The notes under the pieces were generated by a model. The model did no database searches and was not told the DNA's origin. It was given only the letters and a program-made list of their open reading frames with translations. From an uncultured Veillonella sp. (GTDB taxonomy: Bacteria; Bacillota; Negativicutes; Veillonellales; Veillonellaceae): DNA of 7,827 bases. Numbering within the stretch: position 1 is the first letter of the stretch; the number at the start of each line of letters is the position of its first letter. Below are positions 1-5,541 of this stretch, piece after piece. Both the position numbers and the translations under genes were made by a program. The stretch covers positions 1 to 7,827 of the forward strand of contig CAAFUD010000049.1 of assembly GCA_900766125.1 (NCBI GenBank), given 5' to 3'.

Positions 1-1703
1 CCAGATATTCTAATTACATTTAATCCTTTTTTCTTTAAATCATACACTACTTTTTCATCAACAGACTTTAATCCGCCCACTATGTACACATTTTTTGCTT
101 CTAATCTATTTATTTCTTTTTCTGTTAATTTATTGAAGTTATTATTTTTAGTAAGTAATATTGGTGCATCTTTAGACTTAGCAAATGGTGTTGCTGATAA
201 AGCATCCGATATGCTAGAGTCATTTATTAACACTATATTATCAGCTTTATTCCATCCTTTTTGACTTATTTTCACTGATGTTTCATTTCTGTCTACACCT
301 GTTAATTTTTCCTTAGATGGTGTTGAAGTAGGTTCAGAGGACTCTTCATTTGTAGATGATGAACCTCCTCCACTCCCTGACGAACCTCCTGTTGATGTTG
401 ATTTTTTTTGATTTGACCAATCTAATTCTTTTAATTTTGTGTTTTTGCTTACATCTAAGCTGGTTAATCTATTTTCCCCACAATATAGCCTTACAAGTTC
501 TGTATTTTTTGTTACATCCAAGCTAGTTAATTCATTTTGTGAACAATATAAGTATTTAAGATTTTTATTTTTACTTGTATTTAAACTATCTAATTTATTT
601 TTATAACAAGTTAAATTTTCTAAGTCAATATTTTTACTTATATCTAAAGCTTTTATTTCATTGTCATAACAGTATAATTCTAAAAGTTCTATATTATTCT
701 CTATATTCAAATTTGTTAACTTGTTTGCTACACACTCTAGATATTTTAAATTCTTATTGCTACTTATATCCAAATTCTTCAGATTACTTCTACTACAAGT
801 TAAATCTTCCAAATTAATACAATTTTCCACATTTAAAGTACTTAATTGTTCTTGATTACAATATAGTTTTACAAGCTTTTCATGATTTTTTAAATTTAAA
901 TTTTGCAATTTATTGTTGTGACAAATTAACTTAACAAGTTCTTTATTATTATCTAAATTTATATTTTCTAATTGATTAAAAGAACAGTTTAAATCCTGTA
1001 ATTCTAAATTTGTAGATATATCTAAATCATTTAAATTATTATAATCACATTTCAAAATTTTTAATTTCTGATTCTTAGATAAGTTCAAACTAGTCAATTC
1101 ATTTTCAAAACATAAAAGAGTTGTCAAATTAGTTGCTTTAGTTATATCTAAACTCTTTAAATTATTTTTTCTACAGTTCAATTCGTCTAATTTAGAATTT
1201 TCTATAACTAAGTCTGTTAGATTATTTTCTCCACAATGCAACGTTGTTAACTCTCTATTATTACTTAAATCTAGACTTGTTAATTGATTTTCGTTACAAT
1301 ACAATTCTTTTAAATTTATGTTGCTACTTAAATCTAGACTCGTTAAATTATTTCCTCTACAACTAAAATTTTCTAATCCAATAAAATAATTAATTCCAGA
1401 TAAATTTTTTATTGATTTGCTCCCTAAGGTTAAACCTTTTGTAGATTCTATAATCGCTTTTTGTGAAATTCCAATTGGATTTCCATCATCTAAAATACTT
1501 AGTTTATCACAAATTACTTTTCTAAAATTTTCATCTGGAAAAGCTTCTTCCATTGTCATATTTTCTAAGTTATTAGCTTTCCTTGTTTCATATCTAACTT
1601 CCCTATTTTTCTCAATATCTTGTGCATTTATCTTATGTACCAAAGGTGATACAACTACCAATGAAAGTGATAAAATAACTGCTTTTTTGCTTAAATTTTT
1701 CAT
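1..1703 (-). CDS. LRR surface protein with CWB2 cell-wall anchor (partial, 3' end off window)
   Basis: An open frame of 567 codons runs off the left edge. It starts at the ATG at 1701-1703, with a purine-rich AGGTGTGGGG just upstream. Residues 1-27 are a signal peptide: KNLSKKA, a hydrophobic core, then a cut near INA/Q. From about residue 110 to 430 there are about 15 leucine-rich repeats of 21 residues with consensus LTSLDLSxNxxLxxLxCxxN; nearly every repeat has a cysteine at the same place. A Gly/Ser/Thr/Pro linker (about 430-465) leads to a CWB2 repeat beginning LTGVDRNETS, with the VYIVGG motif, and the start of a second repeat (RISG) at the edge. CWB2 domains usually come in threes and hold C. 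difficile wall proteins to the anionic polymer PSII. The protein is probably displayed on the cell surface, with the LRR solenoid binding an unknown partner. It follows the endolysin and seems to have its own promoter, so I infer a prophage-carried surface gene. Confidence 0.9.
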   Translation of the reverse strand, partial: MKNLSKKAVILSLSLVVVSPLVHKINAQDIEKNREVRYETRKANNLENMTMEEAFPDENFRKVICDKLSILDDGNPIGISQKAIIESTKGLTLGSKSIKNLSGINYFIGLENFSCRGNNLTSLDLSSNINLKELYCNENQLTSLDLSNNRELTTLHCGENNLTDLVIENSKLDELNCRKNNLKSLDITKATNLTTLLCFENELTSLNLSKNQKLKILKCDYNNLNDLDISTNLELQDLNCSFNQLENINLDNNKELVKLICHNNKLQNLNLKNHEKLVKLYCNQEQLSTLNVENCINLEDLTCSRSNLKNLDISSNKNLKYLECVANKLTNLNIENNIELLELYCYDNEIKALDISKNIDLENLTCYKNKLDSLNTSKNKNLKYLYCSQNELTSLDVTKNTELVRLYCGENRLTSLDVSKNTKLKELDWSNQKKSTSTGGSSGSGGGSSSTNEESSEPTSTPSKEKLTGVDRNETSVKISQKGWNKADNIVLINDSSISDALSATPFAKSKDAPILLTKNNNFNKLTEKEINRLEAKNVYIVGGLKSVDEKVVYDLKKKGLNVIRIS

Positions 1704-1710
1704 CCCCACA

Positions 1711-1818
1711 CCTCATTCAAATAATATTTACCCACTTGAATTGTATCACATAATATTAACCTTAGAAACAAACTTTAATATTATTATATAATAAATTATT
1801 TTTTTATTATGAATGAGG
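1711..1818 (-). repeat. 9-bp inverted repeat bracketing the LRR gene leader
   Basis: CCTCATTCA at 1711-1719 and TGAATGAGG at 1810-1818 are perfect reverse complements, 90 bases apart. On the minus-strand RNA the downstream arm is GAATGAGG, directly before and overlapping the purine-rich ribosome site of the LRR gene. A transcript reading through from the endolysin could therefore mask the site, while one starting near 1733 would lack the upstream arm. The role is inference. Confidence 0.4.
1740..1745 (-). promoter_or_regulatory. Putative extended -10 promoter for the LRR surface gene
   Basis: On the minus strand TGATACAAT gives a TGn extended -10 with hexamer TACAAT. It lies about 40 bases upstream of the LRR gene start. 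No good -35 hexamer sits at 16-18 bases, which extended -10 promoters can tolerate. A start near 1733 would give a leader of about 30 bases containing the AGGTGTGGGG ribosome site. This would allow expression independent of the phage late transcript, but the region is so AT-rich that a chance match is possible. Confidence 0.4.
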
Positions 1819-1837
1819 CATTAGAAGATAACAACTA

Positions 1838-1854
1838 CTTTTAGTTGCTACTTT
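1838..1854. other. Weak stem-loop after the endolysin
   Basis: The complementary arms CAACTA and TAGTTG around a 4-base loop lie just after the endolysin stop. On the minus strand the hairpin is followed by TTATCTTC, so there is no proper T-run. It could be a weak terminator or an RNA 3'-end structure; I do not call it a firm terminator. Confidence 0.25.
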
Positions 1855-1859
1855 TTAAT

Positions 1860-2117
1860 TTATCTATTAATAAAATCTAATGCCTTATAAAGTGTATCAA
1901 ATCTATCATTACCCTTTATCATAGTAAATTTTTCTTTAGTCATAGAACCAATCTTCTCACATGCTGCACCACCAATGACATAAAGATTTTGCGTCTGACC
2001 TGGCACGTAATCTTTTATATCACATATCAGTATTTTCCCATCATTATAACCCCAACCAACTACAGTTGCAGAGATTTTGTCAACTTCTCCATCATAAACA
2101 ATTGTATGTTTGTACAT
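1860..2117 (-). CDS. Putative internally started endolysin C-terminal domain (85 aa)
   Basis: Codon 186 of the endolysin is ATG (MYKHTIVYDG), at the junction between the amidase and wall-binding domains. On the minus strand it is preceded by GAGGGAGTT at 2124-2132, about six to eight bases upstream, which looks like a ribosome site. Published structural work on the related lysins CD27L and CTP1L reported a separate C-terminal product from a secondary translation start that assembles with the full-length enzyme. That this copy does the same is inferred from the retained Met and purine tract. Confidence 0.6.
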   Translation of the reverse strand: MYKHTIVYDGEVDKISATVVGWGYNDGKILICDIKDYVPGQTQNLYVIGGAACEKIGSMTKEKFTMIKGNDRFDTLYKALDFINR

Positions 2118-2672
2118 CTGTTTAACTCCCTCATTATTTATATTTTTATTTAATACACCTTCTACAATTAACTTAGCAATACCTTCATGACCTAGTTTCT
2201 TAGCTTTCTCATAATCTTCTTTATTATCACAGAAGAAACTTTCAATTAATACTGCTGTAGGATTTGAACTATTTAAGATATATAATCCTTTATCTAATTT
2301 AGCTCTTCTATTTCTAAATACTGTACCTAGCTTATTACATATTCTAGTTGCATATTCTAAACCTTTATTACTATAATATAGAACTTCTGAACCTTTTCCT
2401 TGACCATCACTTGCATTTAGATGTAGTTCTATAAGTAAATCATATCCTCCACTATTAACTCTAGGTATTTTATAAGTCTTTTCTTCTGCTTTAGTTTTAA
2501 ACTGCTTTTCAGGGCATATTATTACATCTGCCTTATGACCCTCTTTTCTAAATGTATCTGCTAATACTGGTGCAAGAGATTTATTGTATTGGTATTCGTT
2601 AACTACTCCATCAGCAGAAGTGCATGCACCACTTTTTAAAATACTGTGTCCTACTGTAATACATATTTTCAT
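1860..2672 (-). CDS. Phage endolysin, N-acetylmuramoyl-L-alanine amidase (CD27L type)
   Basis: A 270-residue amidase_3 endolysin that cuts the bond between N-acetylmuramic acid and the first L-alanine of peptidoglycan, releasing phage progeny. The zinc ligands expected for the family are present: His9 (ITVGH), Glu26 (VVNE) and His84 (IELH), with catalytic Glu144 (VLIE). The catalytic domain ends near residue 175. A short linker then leads to an ~85-residue C-terminal domain that ends with CWB2-like motifs (YVIGG, KGNDRFDT). From memory, length and sequence match CD27L of C. difficile phage phiCD27 with only scattered changes. A good AGAAGGAGG site precedes the ATG. There is no signal peptide, so release depends on the holin upstream. 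A strong terminator lies between this gene and the Abi gene before it. Met186 has its own ribosome site and probably starts a second product. Confidence 0.96.
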   Translation of the reverse strand: MKICITVGHSILKSGACTSADGVVNEYQYNKSLAPVLADTFRKEGHKADVIICPEKQFKTKAEEKTYKIPRVNSGGYDLLIELHLNASDGQGKGSEVLYYSNKGLEYATRICNKLGTVFRNRRAKLDKGLYILNSSNPTAVLIESFFCDNKEDYEKAKKLGHEGIAKLIVEGVLNKNINNEGVKQMYKHTIVYDGEVDKISATVVGWGYNDGKILICDIKDYVPGQTQNLYVIGGAACEKIGSMTKEKFTMIKGNDRFDTLYKALDFINR

Positions 2673-2698
2673 TATTTATTTTCCTCCTTCTTTTCAAT

Positions 2699-2727
2699 AA
2701 AAAAACACTTACATATAGTAAGTGTTT
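2699..2727 (-). terminator. Rho-independent terminator after the Abi gene
   Basis: On the minus strand a perfect 10-bp stem (AAACACTTAC / GTAAGTGTTT) with a 5-base loop runs into seven Ts. It begins about 20 bases after the Abi stop and ends some 27 bases before the endolysin start. No promoter fits between it and the endolysin, so the endolysin must rely on read-through, antitermination or the terminator being leaky. Confidence 0.85.
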
Positions 2728-2750
2728 ATAAACTTCTTAAAGTAACTATT

Positions 2751-3614
2751 TTATTTAGCCAATATCTCTATCCAATTATTAGGAAAACCAATAAGCTTTA
2801 AGTCTATAGAATTATTATAATCATTAATTAACTTTTGAAGTTTTATAAAAAAACTATTCCAAATTAATTTATCCATAGTCAAATGCTTCATAGCAAGTAT
2901 ATAAGAAAATATCTTTTTATTATCCAAGTTATACTTTTTATATTCGTTTTTTATTGTTATAATACGGAAATTATTATTATATATTCTACCATAATGAGCG
3001 CATTGATTTCTGACCTGTGTTAATGATTGTAACCAAGATTTAACTAATAAAGTATTCACTCTACACAAATTATTTTTTATGTATCTAGTATCTTCTGGCA
3101 ACATGTTTGAATATAATTTTGACAACATACCAAAAGTCATTATTTCTGTTGCAACCCAAATGGGAAGTTTTCCTTCATATTTTTCTTTATGGTGTATAAT
3201 AAAAAGCTTATCTGAATTATTATTTTTTTCTCTCTCTAATGCTGTCAAAAAATTAATATAGAATTTTTCATCTTTGAAACTCTCCCTTTCTAGATATCCA
3301 CAAGCACCATGTTTAATTGCTAATGTATATGCAATGTATGTCCTAAATGCTATTTCTATGCTCCCTAACAAATCTGTTAATAATATCCTAAATTCCTTAT
3401 TAAACCTATATATATCATAAACTTCTTCAAACGTAGTTCCTTCTTTATATGAGCCATCATCATTCTTAAAACTTAGAAGATATGCTGTAAACCTATAATA
3501 ATTGACATTACTTAATACAAATTTAGCATCTTCTTTATCATTTATTATTAATCCTCTACTTTTTAAAATATCTATTTGTTCATCAAATGTTTTTTCTTCT
3601 TTTACTTCAACCAT
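2751..3614 (-). CDS. Abi_2/AbiF-type abortive infection protein with HEPN motif
   Basis: A 287-residue protein of the Abi_2 (AbiD/AbiF-like) family, abortive-infection proteins built on a HEPN RNase fold. Visible signatures in order are FDEQIDILKSRG, NYYRFTAYLLSF, FEEVYDIYRFNKEFR, the helix LLGSIEIAFRTYIAY, and the HEPN RNxxxH motif in VRNQCAHYGRIYN (Arg202-Asn203 to His207), where RNA is cut in active relatives. I chose the ATG at 3612-3614 because AAAGGTG sits at normal spacing before it; a GTG at 3621-3623 in the same frame would add three residues but falls inside that ribosome site. Upstream lies a structured tandem-hairpin RNA ending in a terminator, and downstream another terminator, so RNA and protein form a closed unit between holin and endolysin. 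The likely role is growth arrest or death on infection by other phages, held in check by the RNA. The function is inferred from family and layout. Confidence 0.88.
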   Translation of the reverse strand: MVEVKEEKTFDEQIDILKSRGLIINDKEDAKFVLSNVNYYRFTAYLLSFKNDDGSYKEGTTFEEVYDIYRFNKEFRILLTDLLGSIEIAFRTYIAYTLAIKHGACGYLERESFKDEKFYINFLTALEREKNNNSDKLFIIHHKEKYEGKLPIWVATEIMTFGMLSKLYSNMLPEDTRYIKNNLCRVNTLLVKSWLQSLTQVRNQCAHYGRIYNNNFRIITIKNEYKKYNLDNKKIFSYILAMKHLTMDKLIWNSFFIKLQKLINDYNNSIDLKLIGFPNNWIEILAK

Positions 3615-3653
3615 TGTTTTCACCTTTTCATAGATATACTTTTATATAATAAA

Positions 3654-3677
3654 ACCCACCAATTAATATTAGTGGGT
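3654..3677 (-). terminator. Terminator between the tandem-hairpin RNA and the Abi gene
   Basis: On the minus strand ACCCAC and GTGGGT form a 6-bp GC-rich stem around a 12-base loop, followed by TTTTATTATAT. It lies about 40 bases before the Abi start. In RNA-antitoxin loci a leaky terminator at this place limits toxin expression relative to the RNA. The T-run is interrupted, consistent with partial read-through. Confidence 0.7.
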
Positions 3678-3782
3678 AAATTTATCTGTCCCGCCTATTT
3701 GAGCTATAAAAGAAGCTTGGCGGGTTCCTTCAAAAATCAATGTCCCGTATATTTGAGCATATAAATGCTTTACGAGTTCTGT
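3654..3782 (-). ncRNA. Structured RNA of two tandem hairpin units upstream of the Abi gene
   Basis: Two units with a 54-base period are read on the minus strand, at about 3741-3779 and 3687-3727. Unit A: outer stem CTCGTA/TACGGG, then inner stem AGCAT/ATGCT with a 4-base loop. Unit B: outer stem CCCGCC/GGCGGG, inner stem AGCT/AGCT. In both, the strand between stems is a single A on the 5' side and CAAATA on the 3' side, flanked by GAAC before and GGGACA after. The stem bases differ but pairing is kept (covariation), while the asymmetric internal loop is unchanged. This indicates a functional RNA structure. The RNA would start near 3782 and end at the terminator. The layout of RNA repeats, terminator and HEPN gene resembles RNA-antitoxin systems, and I recall that AbiF toxins have been reported with adjacent ncRNAs. 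The antitoxin role here is inference. Confidence 0.75.
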
Positions 3783-3788
3783 ACTATT

Positions 3789-3794
3789 ATTATA
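3789..3794 (-). promoter_or_regulatory. Putative -10 of the tandem-hairpin RNA promoter
   Basis: A perfect TATAAT on the minus strand lies about 7 bases upstream of the point where the first hairpin unit begins (AGTACAGAAC), as expected for a promoter making an RNA that starts at the hairpin. The -35 region is poor (TATACT or similar). A perfect 7-bp inverted repeat, TATACTT at 3793-3799 and AAGTATA at 3811-3817, overlaps the -10 and could be an operator. Confidence 0.45.
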
Positions 3795-3874
3795 TACTTA
3801 TTAGCTATAAAAGTATACTCTATTTAATGAAATTTTTTAAATTTTTGTGAGTAATAATATTTTTGTTAATTTCA

Positions 3875-4132
3875 TTACTTTTCACCATCCTTCAACTGTT
3901 TGTAAGTTTGATTTATACCTATTGCAACTCCCCAACAAATTACACCTTGTAAGACTGCAACAGGATTTAATCCTAGCATCCATATTGAGAAACCTATTCC
4001 AAGTATCAGTAACACTACTGGAATGTATTTATTATCTAATTGTTTATATTTTTTACAACCTTTACCTATAATAGAGAGAGCAGCTACTAAAATTAGTAAC
4101 TGCTCTGGTATAAAACTTATTAAATTATCCAT
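3875..4132 (-). CDS. Phage holin (85 aa)
   Basis: A small membrane protein with three hydrophobic stretches: about residues 7-23 (FIPEQLLILVAALSIIG), 37-55 (IPVVLLILGIGFSIWMLG) and 58-75 (VAVLQGVICWGVAIGI). A basic patch, KGCKKYK, follows the first, and the tail TYKQLKDGEK is charged. This is the usual make-up of holins in C. difficile phages. Holins collect in the cell membrane and open it at a set time so that the endolysin, which has no signal peptide, can reach the wall. A strong AGGAGG precedes the ATG, and the gene begins 19 bases after the XhlA-like gene, so the two are co-transcribed. In most such phages the endolysin would follow directly; here the RNA-Abi unit comes between. Confidence 0.85.
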   Translation of the reverse strand: MDNLISFIPEQLLILVAALSIIGKGCKKYKQLDNKYIPVVLLILGIGFSIWMLGLNPVAVLQGVICWGVAIGINQTYKQLKDGEK

Positions 4133-4151
4133 ATCTTAACCTCCTAATTAA

Positions 4152-4382
4152 TTAAAATATTCCTCTTTGTATTGCAAATATAAAGAACCCTATAAGTGTT
4201 GTAATCATTGTACCAATTAGCCATTTGAGCATACTTGTAAGTGAGTTTAGATTCTCACACAATGCTTTTAATTCTGCTTTAGACTCTATATTTGCTATTT
4301 TTAATTCGTCTATTTCTTCTCCATGTTTATTTATTCTTGTTTCATGTCTTTTTAAATCTGCTTCGAAAAGTTCTTCATTCAT
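4152..4382 (-). CDS. XhlA-like lysis accessory membrane protein (76 aa)
   Basis: A 76-residue protein. Residues 1-45 are charged with heptad-like spacing (LKRHETRINKHGEEIDELK, IANIESKAELKALCENL), suggesting a coiled coil. Residues 53-72 form one membrane helix (LKWLIGTMITTLIGFFIFAI) before a short basic end. This is the pattern of the XhlA/haemolysin XhlA family, which in Bacillus PBSX works with the holin XhlB in lysis. The soluble part probably faces the cytoplasm. A near-perfect AAGGAGG lies 7 bases before the ATG. It sits between a fibre-like gene and the holin, as in many Firmicute phages. Confidence 0.8.
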   Translation of the reverse strand: MNEELFEADLKRHETRINKHGEEIDELKIANIESKAELKALCENLNSLTSMLKWLIGTMITTLIGFFIFAIQRGIF

Positions 4383-4411
4383 GTAAACCTCCTTATTTGT
4401 ATTAAAATAGT

Positions 4412-4430
4412 ACTTAGAAATTCTCTAAGT
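4412..4430. terminator. Stem-loop after the 187-aa tail protein gene, possible weak terminator
   Basis: ACTTAGA at 4412-4418 and TCTAAGT at 4424-4430 form a perfect 7-bp stem with a 5-base loop, starting 3 bases after the stop codon of the gene at 4434. On the minus strand it is followed by ACTATTTTAATA, a poor T-run, so termination there would be weak. It could instead protect or separate transcripts at the tail/lysis boundary. Confidence 0.4.
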
Positions 4431-4433
4431 CTT

Positions 4434-4997
4434 TTACTTATAACAAGCAATAAAATATCCCTTAAATGGAGATTTACCTGTTGTATAGCTAGTACTTCCT
4501 GCTTTAAATCCTTTTCTATCTGCATTAATTTCAATATAAGCAGTACTACCACCTGGATTACTTTCTAATTTTTGTTTTAATGGAGTATAATAGCATTCTT
4601 TTTCGTTCATTATTGAAAATACTACAAGATGAGTAGGAACAGAAGGGAAGGTAACCTTATATGGCTTTGTTTCTTCTCCTTCGAAAGAACCTGCACTTAT
4701 TTTATATCTCATATTAACTTGTTGCTGTAAATCAGTTATAGTACCTTTAAACTCTGTAATATAGTTCGCATACTCTTGAAATGTTTGTTCTGATGTAGCA
4801 GGAGAGCCGATAGCAGTTGCAATTAACTCTTTTCCACTATCGGCTTCTTGAAAAGCCTCATCTGCTCTATTTATACATTCTTTCAATGCTTCTTCTACAT
4901 TTTCACTTGTAAACTTATTTTCTGTATCTTCTATAGTTACTTTCTTTGCTTCTAATATAAGATTTCTAACTTTATTAACTAACTCTTTAAAAGTCAT
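4434..4997 (-). CDS. Tail fibre-like/receptor-binding appendage protein (187 aa)
   Basis: A 187-residue phage structural protein. Residues 1-85 are helical and charged and carry FTSENVEEALKE, a phrase common near the start of Firmicute phage tail fibres, followed by GKELIATAIGSPATSEQTF, which resembles the GKNNIAGTLGSPF segment of the cassette fibre at 5542-6147. Residues 95-187 are beta-rich with no hydrophobic helix and end FKGYFIACYK, like the small distal tip domains of fibres. It probably attaches to the tail or baseplate and contacts the host surface, though an accessory structural role is possible. It has an AAGAAGGTGAC ribosome site and lies after the terminator that ends the second cassette, so it would need read-through or its own promoter. 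I do not know its exact family. Confidence 0.65.
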   Translation of the reverse strand: MTFKELVNKVRNLILEAKKVTIEDTENKFTSENVEEALKECINRADEAFQEADSGKELIATAIGSPATSEQTFQEYANYITEFKGTITDLQQQVNMRYKISAGSFEGEETKPYKVTFPSVPTHLVVFSIMNEKECYYTPLKQKLESNPGGSTAYIEINADRKGFKAGSTSYTTGKSPFKGYFIACYK

Positions 4998-5016
4998 TTA
5001 GTCACCTTCTTTCAAT

Positions 5017-5046
5017 AAAAAAAGAACCCTCTATATAGTTGGTTCT
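5017..5046 (-). terminator. Rho-independent terminator at the end of the second tail cassette
   Basis: On the minus strand AGAACC and GGTTCT form a 6-bp stem around a 12-base loop, followed directly by seven Ts. The stem overlaps the last codons and stop of the small gene at 5031-5213 (GAACC encodes part of AEPTI). It would end transcription of the cassette just before the ribosome site of the 187-residue protein gene. Confidence 0.75.
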
Positions 5047-5213
5047 GCTCCTTCTACTACTCCACTATTTTTTATAATATAATCCTCTATAGCCTTTCTG
5101 TACTCTGTGTTAGTCACGTCATCTAACTGAAATTCTCTATTTTTCAATGAGTTTAACCCTCCGTTTAATATTCTCTCTGCTAATATTCTTACTACAACAT
5201 TATTTATATTCAT
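5031..5213 (-). CDS. Small phage protein downstream of tail fibre, copy 1 (60 aa)
   Basis: A 60-residue protein starting NINNVVVRILAERILNGG, with no membrane segment or signal peptide. The middle (DDVTNTEYRKAIEDYI) is strongly conserved with the 54-residue copy at 6346-6510, showing real coding selection. Its ATG overlaps the stop of the preceding gene by one base (TAATG), with AGGAGG inside that gene's end, so translation is coupled. Short proteins in this position of C. difficile phages are usually tail-associated and unassigned; the opening VVVRILAERI recalls the CD1375-type family, but I am not sure of that. It is not a clear XkdX, unlike the gene at 7655-7789. The function is unknown. 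Confidence 0.75.
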   Translation of the reverse strand: MNINNVVVRILAERILNGGLNSLKNREFQLDDVTNTEYRKAIEDYIIKNSGVVEGAEPTI

Positions 5214-5518
5214 TATAATAGTCCTCCTGATTTTTCATTTTCTGCAATCAATATTTGATTTTCTAATTCTTGTATTCTCTTTTCTTCTTCACTCATATAG
5301 ATTGGTATTTCTTCTAAAATTGGCTGTTTAGTCTCTATATTTATACCTTTTATTTTGTACTTATCATAATCAACATAATCGTATTCCAAATCTATATATT
5401 CTATTTTTTTAATATTTTTTCGCTCTGGAACATTTCCTTTCGATTGTCCTTCATAGAATATTATTTCGCCTTCTTCATCAAAAAATATTCTTCTTCCTAC
5501 TTCTATATATTCAGTCAT
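5213..5518 (-). CDS. Phage tail-region protein with C-terminal coiled coil, copy 1 (101 aa)
   Basis: A 101-residue acidic protein. The N-terminal part (TEYIEVGRRIFFDEEGEIIFYEGQ) looks like a beta hairpin unit. The C-terminal end (SEEEKRIQELENQILIAENE) is a short coiled coil finishing GGLL, a style often seen in small genes after tail fibres in Clostridium phages. I start it at the ATG at 5516-5518, preceded by AAAGGAGG. A longer frame exists to 5617, but its 33 extra residues overlap the fibre gene and are absent from the duplicated copy, so they are not coding. The copy at 6510-6818 matches it closely but has a stop at codon 8. The role is unknown; possibly a chaperone or assembly factor for the fibre encoded just upstream. 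Confidence 0.8.
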   Translation of the reverse strand: MTEYIEVGRRIFFDEEGEIIFYEGQSKGNVPERKNIKKIEYIDLEYDYVDYDKYKIKGINIETKQPILEEIPIYMSEEEKRIQELENQILIAENEKSGGLL

Positions 5519-5541
5519 AGTTTCCTCCTTTAACTTATTTT

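Noticed and set aside
575..817. Plus-strand 80-residue frame (and other plus-strand frames at 82-264 and 1417-1791)
   Set aside because: They lie antisense inside the LRR surface gene and its start region, are made of low-complexity Leu/Tyr/Phe/Ser runs reflecting reversed repeats, and lack ribosome sites.
3654..3782. CRISPR-like array from the repeated units upstream of the Abi gene
   Set aside because: Only two units exist; the similarity is in folding and short motifs, not a perfect direct repeat with unique spacers, and no cas gene is present.
3826..3876. 9-bp inverted repeat AATGAAATT / AATTTCATT after the holin as a terminator
   Set aside because: The loop is over 30 bases, the arms are almost all A/T, and there is no following T-run on the minus strand; chance is likely in such AT-rich DNA.
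3576..4071. Plus-strand frames at 3576-3764 and 3847-4071 and one at 3079-3261
   Set aside because: They run across the structured RNA or antisense to the holin and Abi genes, show no family features, and conflict with well-supported minus-strand genes.
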